This document shows positions 35,158-46,386 of a stretch of DNA of 64,000 bases, one piece after another. The DNA is taken from assembly GCA_028673005.1 (NCBI GenBank), contig CM054113.1, positions 172,902,837 to 172,966,836 on the forward strand, read 5' to 3'. Under the pieces are notes generated by a model. It had not been told where the DNA came from, searched no databases, and saw only the letters and a list, made by a program, of their open reading frames with translations. This stretch comes from Tanypteryx hageni. Its lineage: Eukaryota; Arthropoda; Insecta; Odonata; Petaluridae. How positions within the stretch are numbered: the first letter of the stretch is position 1; each line of letters opens with the position of its first letter. The position numbers and the translations under genes are program-made.

Positions 35158-36408
35158 CTAGTAGAAAGTGCTTGCATTCTGCAAGCATTTCATTTCACCT
35201 TGAAAAAACATTAAATTTAAAACAAAGATATATCATTATTAGAAGTATTTGTTTAATTCAAAAGATTTTTCAGCTGCACCGATTCTTTCTTTACTTATGG
35301 AACAGTATTGGAGTAAAACAATCCCTAAAATTTGCAATTTTAAAAATATTATACTTTTTGCATTGTGGGGTACTAATGCTACACATTTCTGCCATATTTT
35401 AAAGTTATAGCACATCTAGAAGTGAAATAATATTAATGTAATTGTTTACATTTTAAAAAGGTTTTAACGGCCGCAATAACAACTTAATGGAGCTATTCAA
35501 ATGTTTATTTGTGCATTTGCACTAAGCTCTAAATCGCTTAAAAATTTCAACTCCCTAGCTTGCCCCGTAGTACTTAAATATTTATCTATTTGTTTAAATT
35601 TTAAGAATTTTTAATATCCAAACAAATTAAAATAACAAAATTTCTGTAATCCCTATTTGGTTTTTTGTTACAAATTCTACCTTTAAAAACATCAGCTTCG
35701 CAGCACATTCGGAAATACATAAACCTTAAAAATTTGTTTAAACATTTTCGAATTTTTAGCGGCCTCATTGTTGAACTTTTCAAGATTTTAAATTTTTCTA
35801 TGTAGAATTTGCTACATAATGTTTTCAAATGCTCGTACCTACGACTTATAGTTTCCGAGATAATAATTATTAGTCTTGAATGTACAAGTGGGGTAAAAAC
35901 AACTCCTAAAAATTAAGAATTTTGAAATTTTCGATTTTTCTGGTTGGTTGTGAACAAATCTTATAACCGTGCAAATTTCAGCTCCCTATTCCTCTTAGAT
36001 TGCTCTACACACTGGAATACCTTTTTCCCATGGTAACTTATGGGGGATTTTCCGGGGCGTCTGGAGTCGAACCCAGAATTCTGAAAGCAAAGACGATACC
36101 AATTCCTAATAGGTGTTGCGACCATCTAGCAACGCTCCAAAATTCGTTTTTCCAGCTTATCGGCAAGTGCCCGAAATTAATTTGCAAAAATGGCGATTGA
36201 TTTTCTTATAGGGAATAACGAAATATTCGGAATTTCTGAAGTCGAACCCGTGTCATTTAGGTGAGAGCTCTCATTTCTTCTCGATGTTTCTTCATGACCT
36301 CTACAAACGCTAAAACTTTCAGCTCTCTAGCTCTTGTAGTTTTGGCTGGACGTTAGTATCCTCCTATATATTAATGACATATCATAAGTAAGAAGCGTCA
36401 ATATACGA
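35158..36408 (-). mobile_element. Helitron-like unit A (non-autonomous)
   Basis: On the minus strand the unit starts A|TCGTATATTGACGCTTC near 36408, passes AGGAGGAT (36358-36365), and ends with the hairpin GCTTGCAGAATGCAAGC, then an 8-nt linker and CTAG at 35158-35161 followed by T. A TC start, a 3' hairpin about 10 nt from CTRR and insertion between A and T are Helitron hallmarks. At about 1.25 kb it is the longest of the four units. Its interior contains recurring blocks of the form TTTCAGCTC-N-TAGCTC, and two box-B-like GGGTTCGACT words. It has no Rep/helicase coding sequence. It is visibly diverged from units B and C. Confidence 0.65.
36055..36136 (-). repeat. tRNA-like module inside Helitron unit A
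   Basis: On the minus strand a D-arm-like TAGATGGTCGCAAC (near 36115-36128) precedes a consensus box B GGGTTCGACTCC (36063-36074) at tRNA-like spacing. A second box-B-like GGGTTCGACTTC lies at 36238-36249. Either a SINE was picked up by the Helitron family, or the words belong to its own repeated modules. Confidence 0.4.
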
Positions 36409-36428
36409 TAGTATACATCTATTATAAA

Positions 36429-37151
36429 CTAGTAGAAGGTGCTTGCATACTGCAAGCATTTCATCTCACCTTGAAAAAACATTAATTTTTAGAGAGATAT
36501 TTCATCATGGGAAATATTTCTTTAATTCAAAAGATTTCTCCTAGGGACCAATTTCTTTTTTTCCTTATGGAACAATAATGGAGTAAAACAATTGCTAATT
36601 TTTGCAATTTTATGAATATTATACGTTTTCCACATTGGGTTAATAATTCCTCACATTTCCGCCAAATTTGAAATTTGTAGCACATTTAGAAGTGAAATAA
36701 CATTTATCTTATTGCTTAAATTTAAAGAATTTTTAACGGCCGCAATAAGAATTTCATAGATACAATGAAATGTTTATTCGTTTAAATAGACTAAACTCTA
36801 ATTAACCTGAAAATTTCAGCTCTATAACTCGCACCGTAGTAAACATTTACCTATTTGTTTAAACTTTAAGAATTTTTAACTACCAAACAAATTAAAATAT
36901 CAAAATTTGTATAATCCCAATTTCGTTTTTTTTTACAAATTCTACCTATAAAAACATGTTCAGCTCCGTAGCACATGCGGAAATACATAAAACATGAAAA
37001 TTTGTTTAAACAATTTAGAATTTTTAGCGGCCGCATTGTTGAACTTTTTCAAGATTTTCATTTTTCTAGTCGGTTTTGCACAAAATCCTACCTATGAAAA
37101 AATTTCGAATCTCCAGCTCATATGGAAGTGCCTAAACATTAGTATCCTCCT
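36429..37151 (-). mobile_element. Helitron-like unit B (left arm of inverted repeat)
   Basis: On the minus strand it runs from AGGAGGATAC (about 37151) to the hairpin GCTTGCAGTATGCAAGC, an 8-nt linker, and CTAG at 36429-36432 followed by T. The TC-type 5' start seen in A and C is not present at the right place, so its 5' tip seems lost. It is a near-identical inverted copy of unit C (by eye well above 90%); for example the hairpin region and the TCTCTCTAAAAA region match almost base for base. It lacks the ~0.5 kb that makes A longer. Non-coding. Confidence 0.65.
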
Positions 37152-37163
37152 ATATATAGGTTA

Positions 37164-37914
37164 TCATTGTATATCGACGTTCCTTACAGAGGAGGAGGAT
37201 ACTAATGTTTAGGCACTTTCAGATGAGCTGGAGATTCGAAATATTTTCTTAGGTAGGATTTTGTGCAAAACCGACTAAAAAAACGTAAATCTTGAAAAAG
37301 TGCAACAATGCGGCCGCTAAAATTCCGCAATTGTTTAAACAAATTTTCATGTTTTATGTATTTCCGAATGTCCTACGGAGTTGAATTTTTTTTTAGAGAT
37401 AGGGACTGTCACAAAACCAAATAGGGATTATACAAATTTTGATATTTTAATTTGTTTGGAAGTTAAAAATTCTTAAAGTTTAAACAAATAGGTAAATGTT
37501 TACTACGGTGCGAGTTATAGAGCTGAAATTTTCAAGTTAATTAGAGTTTAGTCTATTTAAACGAATAAACATTTCATTGTATCTATGAAATTCTTATTGC
37601 GGCCGTTAAAAATTCTTTAAATTTAAGCAATAAGATAAATGTTATTTCACTTCTAAATGTGCTACAAATTTCAAATTTGGCGGAAATGTGAGGAATTATT
37701 AACCCAATGTGGAAAACTTATAATATTCATAAAATTGTAAAAATTAGCAATTGTTTTACTCCATTATTGTTCCATAAGGAAAAAAAGAAATTGGTCCCTA
37801 GGAGAAATCTTTTGAATTAAAGAAATATTTCCCATGATGAAATATCTCTCTAAAAAATTAATGTTTTTTTAAGGTGAGATGAAATGCTTGCAGTATGCAA
37901 GCACCTTCTACTAG
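37164..37914 (+). mobile_element. Helitron-like unit C (right arm of inverted repeat)
   Basis: The best-preserved unit. It starts A|TCATTGTATATCGACGTTCC at 37164, passes AGGAGGAT at 37193-37200, and ends with hairpin GCTTGCAGTATGCAAGC (7-bp stem, 3-nt loop), linker ACCTTCTA and CTAG at 37911-37914, followed by T at 37915. Flanking A and T, the TC start and the hairpin plus CTAG end meet the Helitron criteria. Length about 751 bp, with no coding capacity, so it depended on an autonomous Helitron elsewhere. It faces unit B head to head across a 12-bp gap. Confidence 0.7.
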
Positions 37915-37924
37915 TATGTTATAT

Positions 37925-37964
37925 CCTCCTCTGTAAGGAACGTTTATATATAATGATAGCTGAT
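37925..37964 (-). repeat. Isolated Helitron 5'-end fragment
   Basis: Between units C and D the minus strand carries A|TCATTATATATAAACG, TTCCTTACAGAGGAGGATA, an almost exact copy of the unit C 5' terminus without a body. It is either a truncated insertion or a by-product of the rearrangement that made the cluster. Confidence 0.6.
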
Positions 37965-37985
37965 TCTTACGGAAAATATAGGATA

Positions 37986-38023
37986 TCTATTATAAATAGC
38001 TGCTTATTACGGAGGAGGATATA

Positions 38024-38095
<72 letters not shown>

Positions 38096-38767
38096 AAACC
38101 TATGGTACTTCTAGATATGCCACGGACCTGAAATTTGGCAGGATTATAGGTTATTAAGTACAACCATCCAGAAAAATCGAAAATTCAAATATTTTAGGTT
38201 TTAATGAGGTATTATTGACCCCAATGTTCCATTTCTATACTCCGTAAGAAAAACATGGAAATCTGTGCAGAGTTTCATAAATTTGCATTTTTAAATTAGT
38301 TATAATTCAGATAGAAACTCGGGAGGAAAAGAATTCTATAGCTAAAAGAATGAGGTTTCTTATTTTTGGAGACAATTCAAATCATTGACGAATTGACGAA
38401 GAAATATGTTTTTAATCGGAAAAAAGCAGATGCTCAACAATAAAGAACTTCAGCATTTGTAGAATTTGTAAAAAATGAAATAGATAGTATAGAAAATTTG
38501 ATATTCTAATTTTTTTGGCTATTAAAAATTCTTAAAATTTCAACAAATAGATACCTAAATGTTTAGGTGCTACGGTGCGATTGCTGATTGCCAGAGAATT
38601 TAGAAATTCCGAATTGATGCCTTAATTTCCCAGAAAATAAAAAATATTATCTTAAATAAATGGGTTCTGTGTAGTTCAAATGCTTTCGCTTTGGTTTATT
38701 TACGAGTTTATATCTTGGCGTATGGTGATTTTTTTAACGCTTGCAGTATGCAGGCACCGACAACTCG
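37986..38767 (+). mobile_element. Helitron-like unit D, diverged
   Basis: Starts A|TCTATTATAAATAGCTGC at 37986, has AGGAGGAT at 38013-38020, then a (TA)n expansion. Its 3' end is the hairpin-like GCTTGCAGTATGCAGGC (one stem mismatch) followed by a linker and CTCG in place of CTAG, then T. Interior blocks at 38130-38230 and 38480-38590 match, in inverted orientation, unit A around 35880-35990 and 35560-35640. It is the most diverged of the four. Confidence 0.5.
38028..38089. repeat. (TA)n microsatellite in Helitron unit D
   Basis: About 30 TA units just inside the 5' end of unit D. Neighbouring units have only a short TATATA here, so the expansion is local to this copy. Confidence 0.95.
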
Positions 38768-38797
38768 TGTGTTTGTGTGTGTGTGTGTGTATATATG
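38768..38797. repeat. (TG)n microsatellite next to Helitron unit D
   Basis: TGTGTTTGTGTG... immediately follows the degenerate CTCG end of unit D and runs on the same strand as the TG run at 35125-35157. Confidence 0.9.
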
Positions 38798-38799
38798 TT

Positions 38800-39190
38800 C
38801 TTTCACTTTCTTCCTTCACATTTTCCCTTCTTTGCCACTCATTTGATGACGCCGCACCAACTGCCTCTTCCTCTATTTATTTATTCCTTCTATTTCCCAA
38901 TCCATCACTCTACCTTTCGCCCTTCCTCCCTTATATTTTTACTTTACTTTCTACTAAACTCGTAATGTTATCTCCTCTCTCCGACCTCTTTACCTTGGGT
39001 ATAAAGGGGAGATTGTGCAAACTTATCGTTTTTCCTTTTGTTTTTTATCCCTTCGAGTTTTTTTGTTGATTAAAATATTTTCTGACGCTCTTTTCCCGAG
39101 AAAGGGCTTAATTAAATTTTTTATCGTCCTGATCGGTTGTTGTTCATAAGTTTACTTTCAGACGTTGGCGAACCTCATTGCTATTCGCTT
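38800..39190. other. No gene; CT-rich
   Basis: Pyrimidine-rich 38800-39060. The 129-codon frame across it is Leu/Ser/Phe-rich and compositional. Confidence 0.45.
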
Positions 39191-39195
39191 AGTAA

Positions 39196-40317
39196 AAAAT
39201 CTGATGTGGCCATCACATGACTTTCTCCATACCTGTAATATTTTTTAAAATTCCAATCATGTGAAATGATAATTAATATTTATCGAACTGCGAGAAAAAT
39301 TTAGACTTTACAGAGAACCGAAGTAACTCAAACCTAAGCCTTCCGATATTGGATATAGCCACGAATCTCCAACAGTTAAGAAAATAAAAAGGAGCGTTAC
39401 TAATTGCAAGACGTAACTAAGCGTAAAGAGTTTACAATAGCTACCGGTAGGTGGTGTGGTAGTGGCAGCAAAGAAAATAGTTTTTAGAATATTAAATAAT
39501 GCATTATATGGGAAAATGTTTTGAAGAAAATTAAATTTCCTAAAACTTTTATTCGAATACTTTATTACGTTCATCAAATATTAAAACAAATATTTATAAA
39601 ATCTGATGTGGCCACTACATACTTGTTATATTTCTAAAAATTGCAAGTAGGTTATATGGTAATAAATATTTTAAGGAACTGCGAGAAAAATGTAAAGACT
39701 TGACAAAGAACAGAAATATACTAAACTGTTGCCTTCGGATATTGGATATAGCCCCGACGCTCCAACAATTAAGAAAATAAAAAGGATCGTATAGTGTTTA
39801 CAATAGTCGCCTGTAGGTGGTGTGGTGGTGGCAGCTAAAAACATTTAATTTTTAAAATATCTCTTCAACAAGGGGGGGAAATTGTTTCATATAAAGTTTA
39901 TAGAAAATTAAATTATCTACAAACTTTATTCCGCTACATTTTTTTATTTATCAAATATTAAAGCAAATATAAAAAGCGAATAAGTGACATGGGTAAACAC
40001 CCACTTCCGTGTTACCGATTTTTACCAAAAACTAATCAGCACGTCTTTCTTTAACAGAAATGTCAAATATAAAATTTCACGCTGAAATGATAAATAGTTT
40101 TTGAGTTAAGAGCACCCACAAAATCCCGGTCACAGACACACACAAACAGACACACACACACAGACGCACACACCCACAGACGTCATCGAGAAAATAGTCA
40201 AAACGTGTTCAGGAGACCTTAAAACATGTATTTCCGTTGAAATCTCGAATTCGATTTTTTTCATGAATACAATACTTTCTCTATACTTCGTATATTGAGA
40301 AAGTAAAAAATTGCTCT
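39196..40317 (+). repeat. Tandemly duplicated ~400-bp module with hairpin-ended tail
   Basis: Two diverged direct copies start at AAAATCTGATGTGGCC, 39196 and 39598 (offset 402). Shared landmarks are GAACTGCGAGAAAAAT, GATATTGGATATAGCC, AAGAAAATAAAAAGGA and GTAGGTGGTGTGGT. A tail from about 39970 follows, with GTTACCGATTTTTACC, a CA/CAGA-rich run (40133-40182), AGACGTCATCGAGAAAATAG, and a terminal hairpin ACTTTCTC (40274-40281) / GAGAAAGT (40297-40304) around a TATACTTCGTATA core. Tails of this form occur at the 3' ends of arthropod retroposon-like repeats, but I cannot name the family. No protein is encoded. Confidence 0.6.
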
Positions 40318-40319
40318 TA

Positions 40320-43300
40320 TGGTGTTGGAAAATGGTTAGGAGTAGTTTATTTAGTCGGTTGAGTGAGTTTTTTCATATATTTAATTATATTTTGCCGAAA
40401 ATGATTTCTTTTATATATAAGAAATCTTTCTTTTATTGAGCATTAAGATTCGTTAATGGGGCACCGAAAATAATAAAGTTGTAGTTGTATTGTCAATGAT
40501 ATAGTTTTACTATAGATATACAAATATTTAGGTATATTCCTCTGGAATTACGACAATCCATTTTTGGCTGTTTTGAACTCCAAGCCCTGTATTTGGCTGA
40601 TGGAACAGGCATAATTTTGTATTTCGAATGCCTTGATTTTTCCCTTTATATTTTTACACATCATGTTTTGAACACGAACCTCTCTCTAACAATTATAGTT
40701 GTCATTTATCCATCCTCTGCACTTCTCGATCACATTCATGTGTGCGACTCGTAAAAAAACTTTGAAAATCGAAACGTTCTCTATTCTCTCAAGAATGTTT
40801 TAACTCCGAGTATAAACTCTTCCTTGACTTTTTTAAGGCGAAAATCACTTCGATCAAAGTACACTTCTATGCAAGCGCTTCCATGCACGACTGTAGCGTG
40901 TAAACAAGGAAGCCGCGCCCAGTATATAACACAACTCTACTCTAACATAAGACCCGTTTTTAATTTCTACTTTTAATCCATCCTGCCGCGTGTGTTGTTT
41001 AGGTCGATGAAGCGTTCGAGGATACCGAAGGCTATGTAGTCTTCGGAGGGAAAAATGCAAGGGGCTTTTAAACTCTCGGAGGTGAGTGAGGTGCGGGCAA
41101 GTTGGGTGTTTTCCGTCAGTCAGGTAAGGGTACTGGGTCGCGTGGTCTTCTAACTAACCTTCTTGTGTGTGTATGTGTTCCGGAGTTAACAGGAAGGGAA
41201 GGTGGCTGCGAAAGAGAGTGAGTAGCGGAGGAGGCTCGTAGTGGGAGTTGAGGGATAGATCGGCGGTGAGTTTCGTGGGAGGAAAGTAGAAGGGGTTTCG
41301 GCAGCGTCCGCTTGGGAGAACTTCCTTCGAGAGTTTTTCGCGGATTGAAAGAGTTTTGGGGCGGAGTTATAGAGGAGGGTGGGGGGTGGAAAGGAGACAG
41401 AGGAAGGGAAGGTCGAGATAAGAAGTTTAAGGGAAGGGGATTTTAGAGGAAGCGAGAGAGAGAGAGAAAAAGATAGACTGAGAAAGAGTGAGAAATGCTG
41501 GTGGGAGCCGAGAGAAAGAAAAGTTCGCCTCTTGGGACTTCTCTCTGAGCGTTGTTTTGTGTGTAGGCGCGTTGTTCCCTTATTTTTTCGAACTGGTGCG
41601 TGTGGATGAGCGTGAGAAGAGATGAGGAAAGGAGGTGGTGGAAAGTGGAAAGTTGGGTTGAAGCAAGAATGAGGATAAAGAAGGGAAGGGGAGAAGAGGG
41701 GGATAGAGTGGGGAGAATGAGATGGGGGAGTGAAAAAAGAGAGTGTGGGAGACGAAAGGACGTCCTCGGAGAAAATATTAGTGGAAAGAGATGGTAATTG
41801 GGCGAGTTGGAAGGATTGGACGTTACGAAAGATGAAAAAAGGGACAGAAAAGGAAATTCGAGAAATGTTTACGTTAAGGATGCAGTCGTAACTTTGCGGG
41901 GAAAAAGGAGTGATAGAAAAAGGAAATTGATATGTACAGCGGATTTCTCCCGTTTTATTTCATGTGAGTCGGAGTGGACGCTACGTAGAATTTGACATAA
42001 CTGCACGCAAACTTTCCAAGTTATACATAATGGAATGAAAAAATTGAGGAAAAATAAGAATCTCCTCCCTCGAGAATTAGTTTGCTGGGTGCAGTTCTCT
42101 AATTTGCATGCAGTTTGAATTACTTAATCAATGCTTCCATTTGTGTTTGTGTGGGGAGGTTCGTTCGCGATTCTTCAATCGGGGAAAAAAAGTTTACGCT
42201 TAAGGGTGGCGCAAATAATTTAAAGACCAGAATCTAGTAGATCGACTCAGTATCGATAAGCCTGTCGTGAATTCGTAAGAGAGGAGAGATTAAAACTTGG
42301 CGGAATTCTTCGAAACGGTTTTGAGAGAGAATAGGTTTAGCGCGGAAGGTAAAGAGGATTGAATATTTCACGAGGAAAGAAAAGAGAGTGAGGTGGAGTT
42401 CTTTTTCGGTGGAGGAAGTTGGGGAAAAAAGGTAACGTCGTGGAGGAGGGAAAGAAAAAATGGAAGGGGAAGATTGAATGAGGTCGACGGAAGGTGCGAA
42501 GTTAATGAAGAAAACGGTGTACGGAGATAATTAGGAACTGAAAGACTTAGAGAAGGAAGGGGAAAAGGGAAAGATGGGAGAGGAAAAGTGGAGTCTTAAG
42601 AAGATTCAGGATGGAAAGAGAGAGAGAGGGAGGATTGCCGAGTTTAGAAAATATGAAAGGCTTTGGTATTGATGAAGATGGAAGATAAGAATGAAGAAAG
42701 AGGGCGGTTATAAAGATGGTGTATGAAATGTTTTATAAAGAGGGGAACGCGGAAGATGCAGAGAGAGGGAGAGAGAGATAGAAAGGTGGGGCAAGGTGTT
42801 GGGAAAATCTTCCGAGTAATCTTTTTTAGAACCGCATTATGAACTTGTTTTCTGGAAGAAAAATATATATCGAAAAAACACAAGTAATTCACGTCTTCCC
42901 CGGGACTTAATCTTTAAATGTATGAGGTTGGAAAGAGGGGAAAAGAAGGATTTATATGAGGTAAAAGGATACCGGAAATGACGTAAGGAGGAGGAGAGAG
43001 AGAAGGTATGAAGAAAATAGTGGAAAGATCGATCATGCCAGGTTCCGCGTTGATGCAGAATGAAGGAAATTGAAAGAGATGGTTCGTGGAAAAACGTGGG
43101 GCAGGTTGAAAGGTTCGAAGTTTTAAGGGTTAGGGGAAGTAGGATAGACTTTGGAGAGGATGAAAATTTCGCATTCTGTGTGATGAAGAATGTAGGGGGT
43201 GAGAGGAAGAGTTAGACAAGGCGAGCAAGGTCGGTGAAAGAACGGTGTCGAGGTGAAGCGCGGATAAAACAAGGATGGAGAAAGGCGAGATTAAAAGAGT

Positions 43301-43860
43301 AAGGTTATCGACGATGGAAGGAAAGCAGGAAAGATTTTTTCTTTTGTAATGTTCGATTGCTAAAAAAAGTAGTAATTTCAATTATTTGATAGTTGATTAA
43401 AAACATTGAAGAAATTAAATTTCGAGTCCATCATATTTCTCGCATGAAATTGATAAAACTGTTAAATAATCAGTAACCTGTGAGTTATGACCACTATGAC
43501 AGCTACTTGGAAGCTTAAGGTCGCACCTTGTTCACTGAATATAATAATAATAATATGGCTACTGGAGTTGACTTTAACCAGCAACTGTGTTTTACATTGC
43601 ATTCGTTGATGTTTGAATCCGTAATTTTTTGCGATTAAATTTTCACCAGTAATAGCTCGCTGTAATAGTAGTACCATATATTTGTATGCTGTATTTCTGA
43701 AGCAAATTTTGCTAATCAAATACCTTTTTGTCTTTTGTTCTTTATTTCTTGCGATAGATAGCTTGACCGATGTGTCTGCGATGGTTTGTTCTTCGCTCTC
43801 TGTCATTGTAGATTCTACCAAATTCTTATAGTTAGGAGGTAATACATGCAAGTAAAGGTG
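40320..43860. other. No gene recognised; two GA-rich tracts
   Basis: 41180-41790 and 42290-43330 are purine-rich on the plus strand; Arg/Glu/Lys-rich frames across them are compositional. A 129-codon minus-strand frame at 43462-43851 has ordinary composition but no domain I recognise; weak candidate at most. Confidence 0.4.
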
Positions 43861-46380
43861 GACTTATTATTCGAATAGGCAAAAATCCTTTCTCATCAGA
43901 GATGTACGATATCGTCAACTTATACGTGGCGTATAGTTTTGCACCGTCAAGCATGCAGACGAAATACGTTGTGAATGTTAGTCTTTCTCGGAAGAAAAGT
44001 CTATTTTGGTTGGGTAGAGAGGACGGCAGGGCTATCTAGAGAATAAAAAGGGAGCGACGAAGGAATCGTAGCAACATATTAAAGATGGAGAACCTGGTCC
44101 GGATATTCGAGTGATAGGGAGAGGGGAGAGGAGGGTTAAAAAGACAGAGAAGATGTCGGCTCGAGATGGCTGCGAAGGAGTGGCCCCAAAGATGCTTAAC
44201 AGGGCTCTGATAGGAATCGGTTGGAACAGGGTAGAGAGAGAAAGATAAGGGTATGGATTGGCGTAGAGACAAATAAGATCAAGTACTCCGTAAGAGACGA
44301 GTGAGTGGGTTTTTAGAAATATCAGGCAAGTGGTGGACGAGTTAGGGTTACACTTACGATAAGGTTGATATGGAAGATATATAAAGGGATGGGAATGGAT
44401 GGAGACAGGAGAGAGGGAGAGAAAGAGTAGTGAAGAGGAACGGGCGAAGTGGTTGGAGATGAAGATTGGTTTAGGATTGGGTGGAGAGAGAGGTATGTTA
44501 GAGAGAGGTAGGTGGTTGAAGAGCCTCCCCTCCCCCTTTTCCCTTCCTCTCCTTCCCTTCCCCATCCTCCTCTACCCTGATTGAACGTCGGGGTGTGCAG
44601 CGGGTGAGTCACTCGGCTGATGGCCTCCCCCAACTCTCTTCTCCCTTTTCCGTCCCGCCCCTTTTACGTCCTTCCCCACTCTCCCTCGCAGAAGAACCTC
44701 TCTGGCTCTGCCCTCGCATACACCTCCGCCCCACTCCATTTCGCGTCCTCTCCCTCGCCCTCGGGTTGCGTTTCGTCCCATCTCCGCCCTACCTTACCCA
44801 CCCACGCACCGAAATAGACTCACCCGCGTCTCTCTCGCCTCTTCTCTCTCTCTCCCCCCTCTCTCTATCGTTCTCTCGCCATTTTTGCCCCTTCCACGAC
44901 TCACGCCGTATCTAGATTCGAGTCTAGAGAGATTTCTCCTATTCTACCTCTTTCTTCTCATCTTTTTGTCTCTCCCTCTCTCTACATTTGTCCAAGCTAT
45001 ATTTCACAGTCTTTATCCAATGGCTCTTTCCCCATTTATCCTATAGAGTAAACCCTTGTCCAACAGGATTTTCCACAGCGCGGATTTATTTATGCGTGGT
45101 TTAAACTTATTGGCCCGACATGCATTGCGCGGTTTTGAATTGAATGGGTACTGCATTTTACCCGAAAAAAGTCGCCCCTTATACTGACTCGTGGTTTTTT
45201 CCATTAGGTGTCCAATGATGCCTCTTTTGAGAACGTAACCTACACATTGCATTCTCAAAGTCCCTCTATTCTACATTTACATGTTACTCTGCGATTCGCC
45301 TAGCTGGTGGATGGCAGCGGGTACATTGTGTCAAAATATCCATAACAGCTTTCGCTTGCAGTTTTGTCTCTTATTCTCTATCTCTATTCTTCCTCCCCCC
45401 GTCATTCTTCACCCCTCTTTCATGCTACTTGTATCTACATTTTTATATCCATCTCATCTATCTTTCTCATTTTCCGCTTTCCATCCATTCCTCTCTTTTC
45501 CTCTCCATCTCCTTTTCTCTCTTTTTCATTCTCCTCTTCTCTCTTATTCTCCTCTTCTCTCTTTCTCATTCTCCCCTTCTCTTTCTCATTCTCCTCTTCT
45601 CATTCTCCTCCTCCATCTTTTAATTCTCTCCCGCTATTATCTCTTCACGCAGTTTGCTCTCATTTTTCTTCCTCCTCTCTCCCATTGTCTTCCCTTTTAT
45701 CCATTCATTGCTTATTACCTCTCCCCTTCTGTCTCTCTCTCTCTCACGCTTAACCTCGTTCTTCCATTGTCTGGAAATTCTCTTCCTTCCGCCTCCCAAG
45801 TGTTTTAAAATGACCTCCCCTATCTACTTCACTCCTTCACCTCAACCTTAATCTCACCTCTTTCCTTCCCTTCACTCCTCCGTTCGCCTCGTTCTCTTCT
45901 GTTTAAGTTTCAGTGTTGTTTGACCAACATCTTTCTCTTCTCTCTCGTTCCCTATTCTCATTCCTTCTTTTAATCTCGCCCCTTCTCTCATCCCCACTTT
46001 ATTGAAAGGCTTCCCTCCCGTATTTTTTCCTACCCCTCTCAACCAACCTTTCGTCCTCTTTTTCGCTTTTTTATTATTAATCCTCCGCCCTTTTCCCGTA
46101 TTTATCGCCGCCCTCGTTAGTCTGATTAAAGTAGGGTCTCGGTTTTTTGGACCATTCAAAAGAGGTCTCTGGTTCGATTTCTTTCCACTCGAAAGATCCA
46201 GGTTTTTTGTGATCGTGTTTTAAAAATATTTTTTGAGAAGGAAGGTGTATTTTCTTTTTTTATGCAAACAGTCGATTTGTCTTGCTGTTAAAATATTAAA
46301 CGCAATGACTTGTCGTAATTAGGACCAGTGATTAGTTGGATCTCGATAACGATTTGTTATTGTGTTTTATCTTTAACAAT
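43861..46380. other. No gene recognised; GA-rich then CT-rich
   Basis: 44090-44520 is GA-rich and switches sharply to CT-rich at about 44525-45000. 45360-46060 is CT-rich with repeated TTCTCATTCTCCTCTTCTCT-type words. Frames up to 177 codons (44032-44565 minus, 45281-45808 plus) are Ser/Pro/Leu/Phe-rich artefacts. Confidence 0.45.
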
Positions 46381-46386
46381 TTCTAC

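Noticed and set aside
43462..43851. 129-codon minus-strand frame as a host or transposon gene
   Set aside because: Ordinary composition but no motif that I can recognise; contains an Ile run from an ATT repeat.
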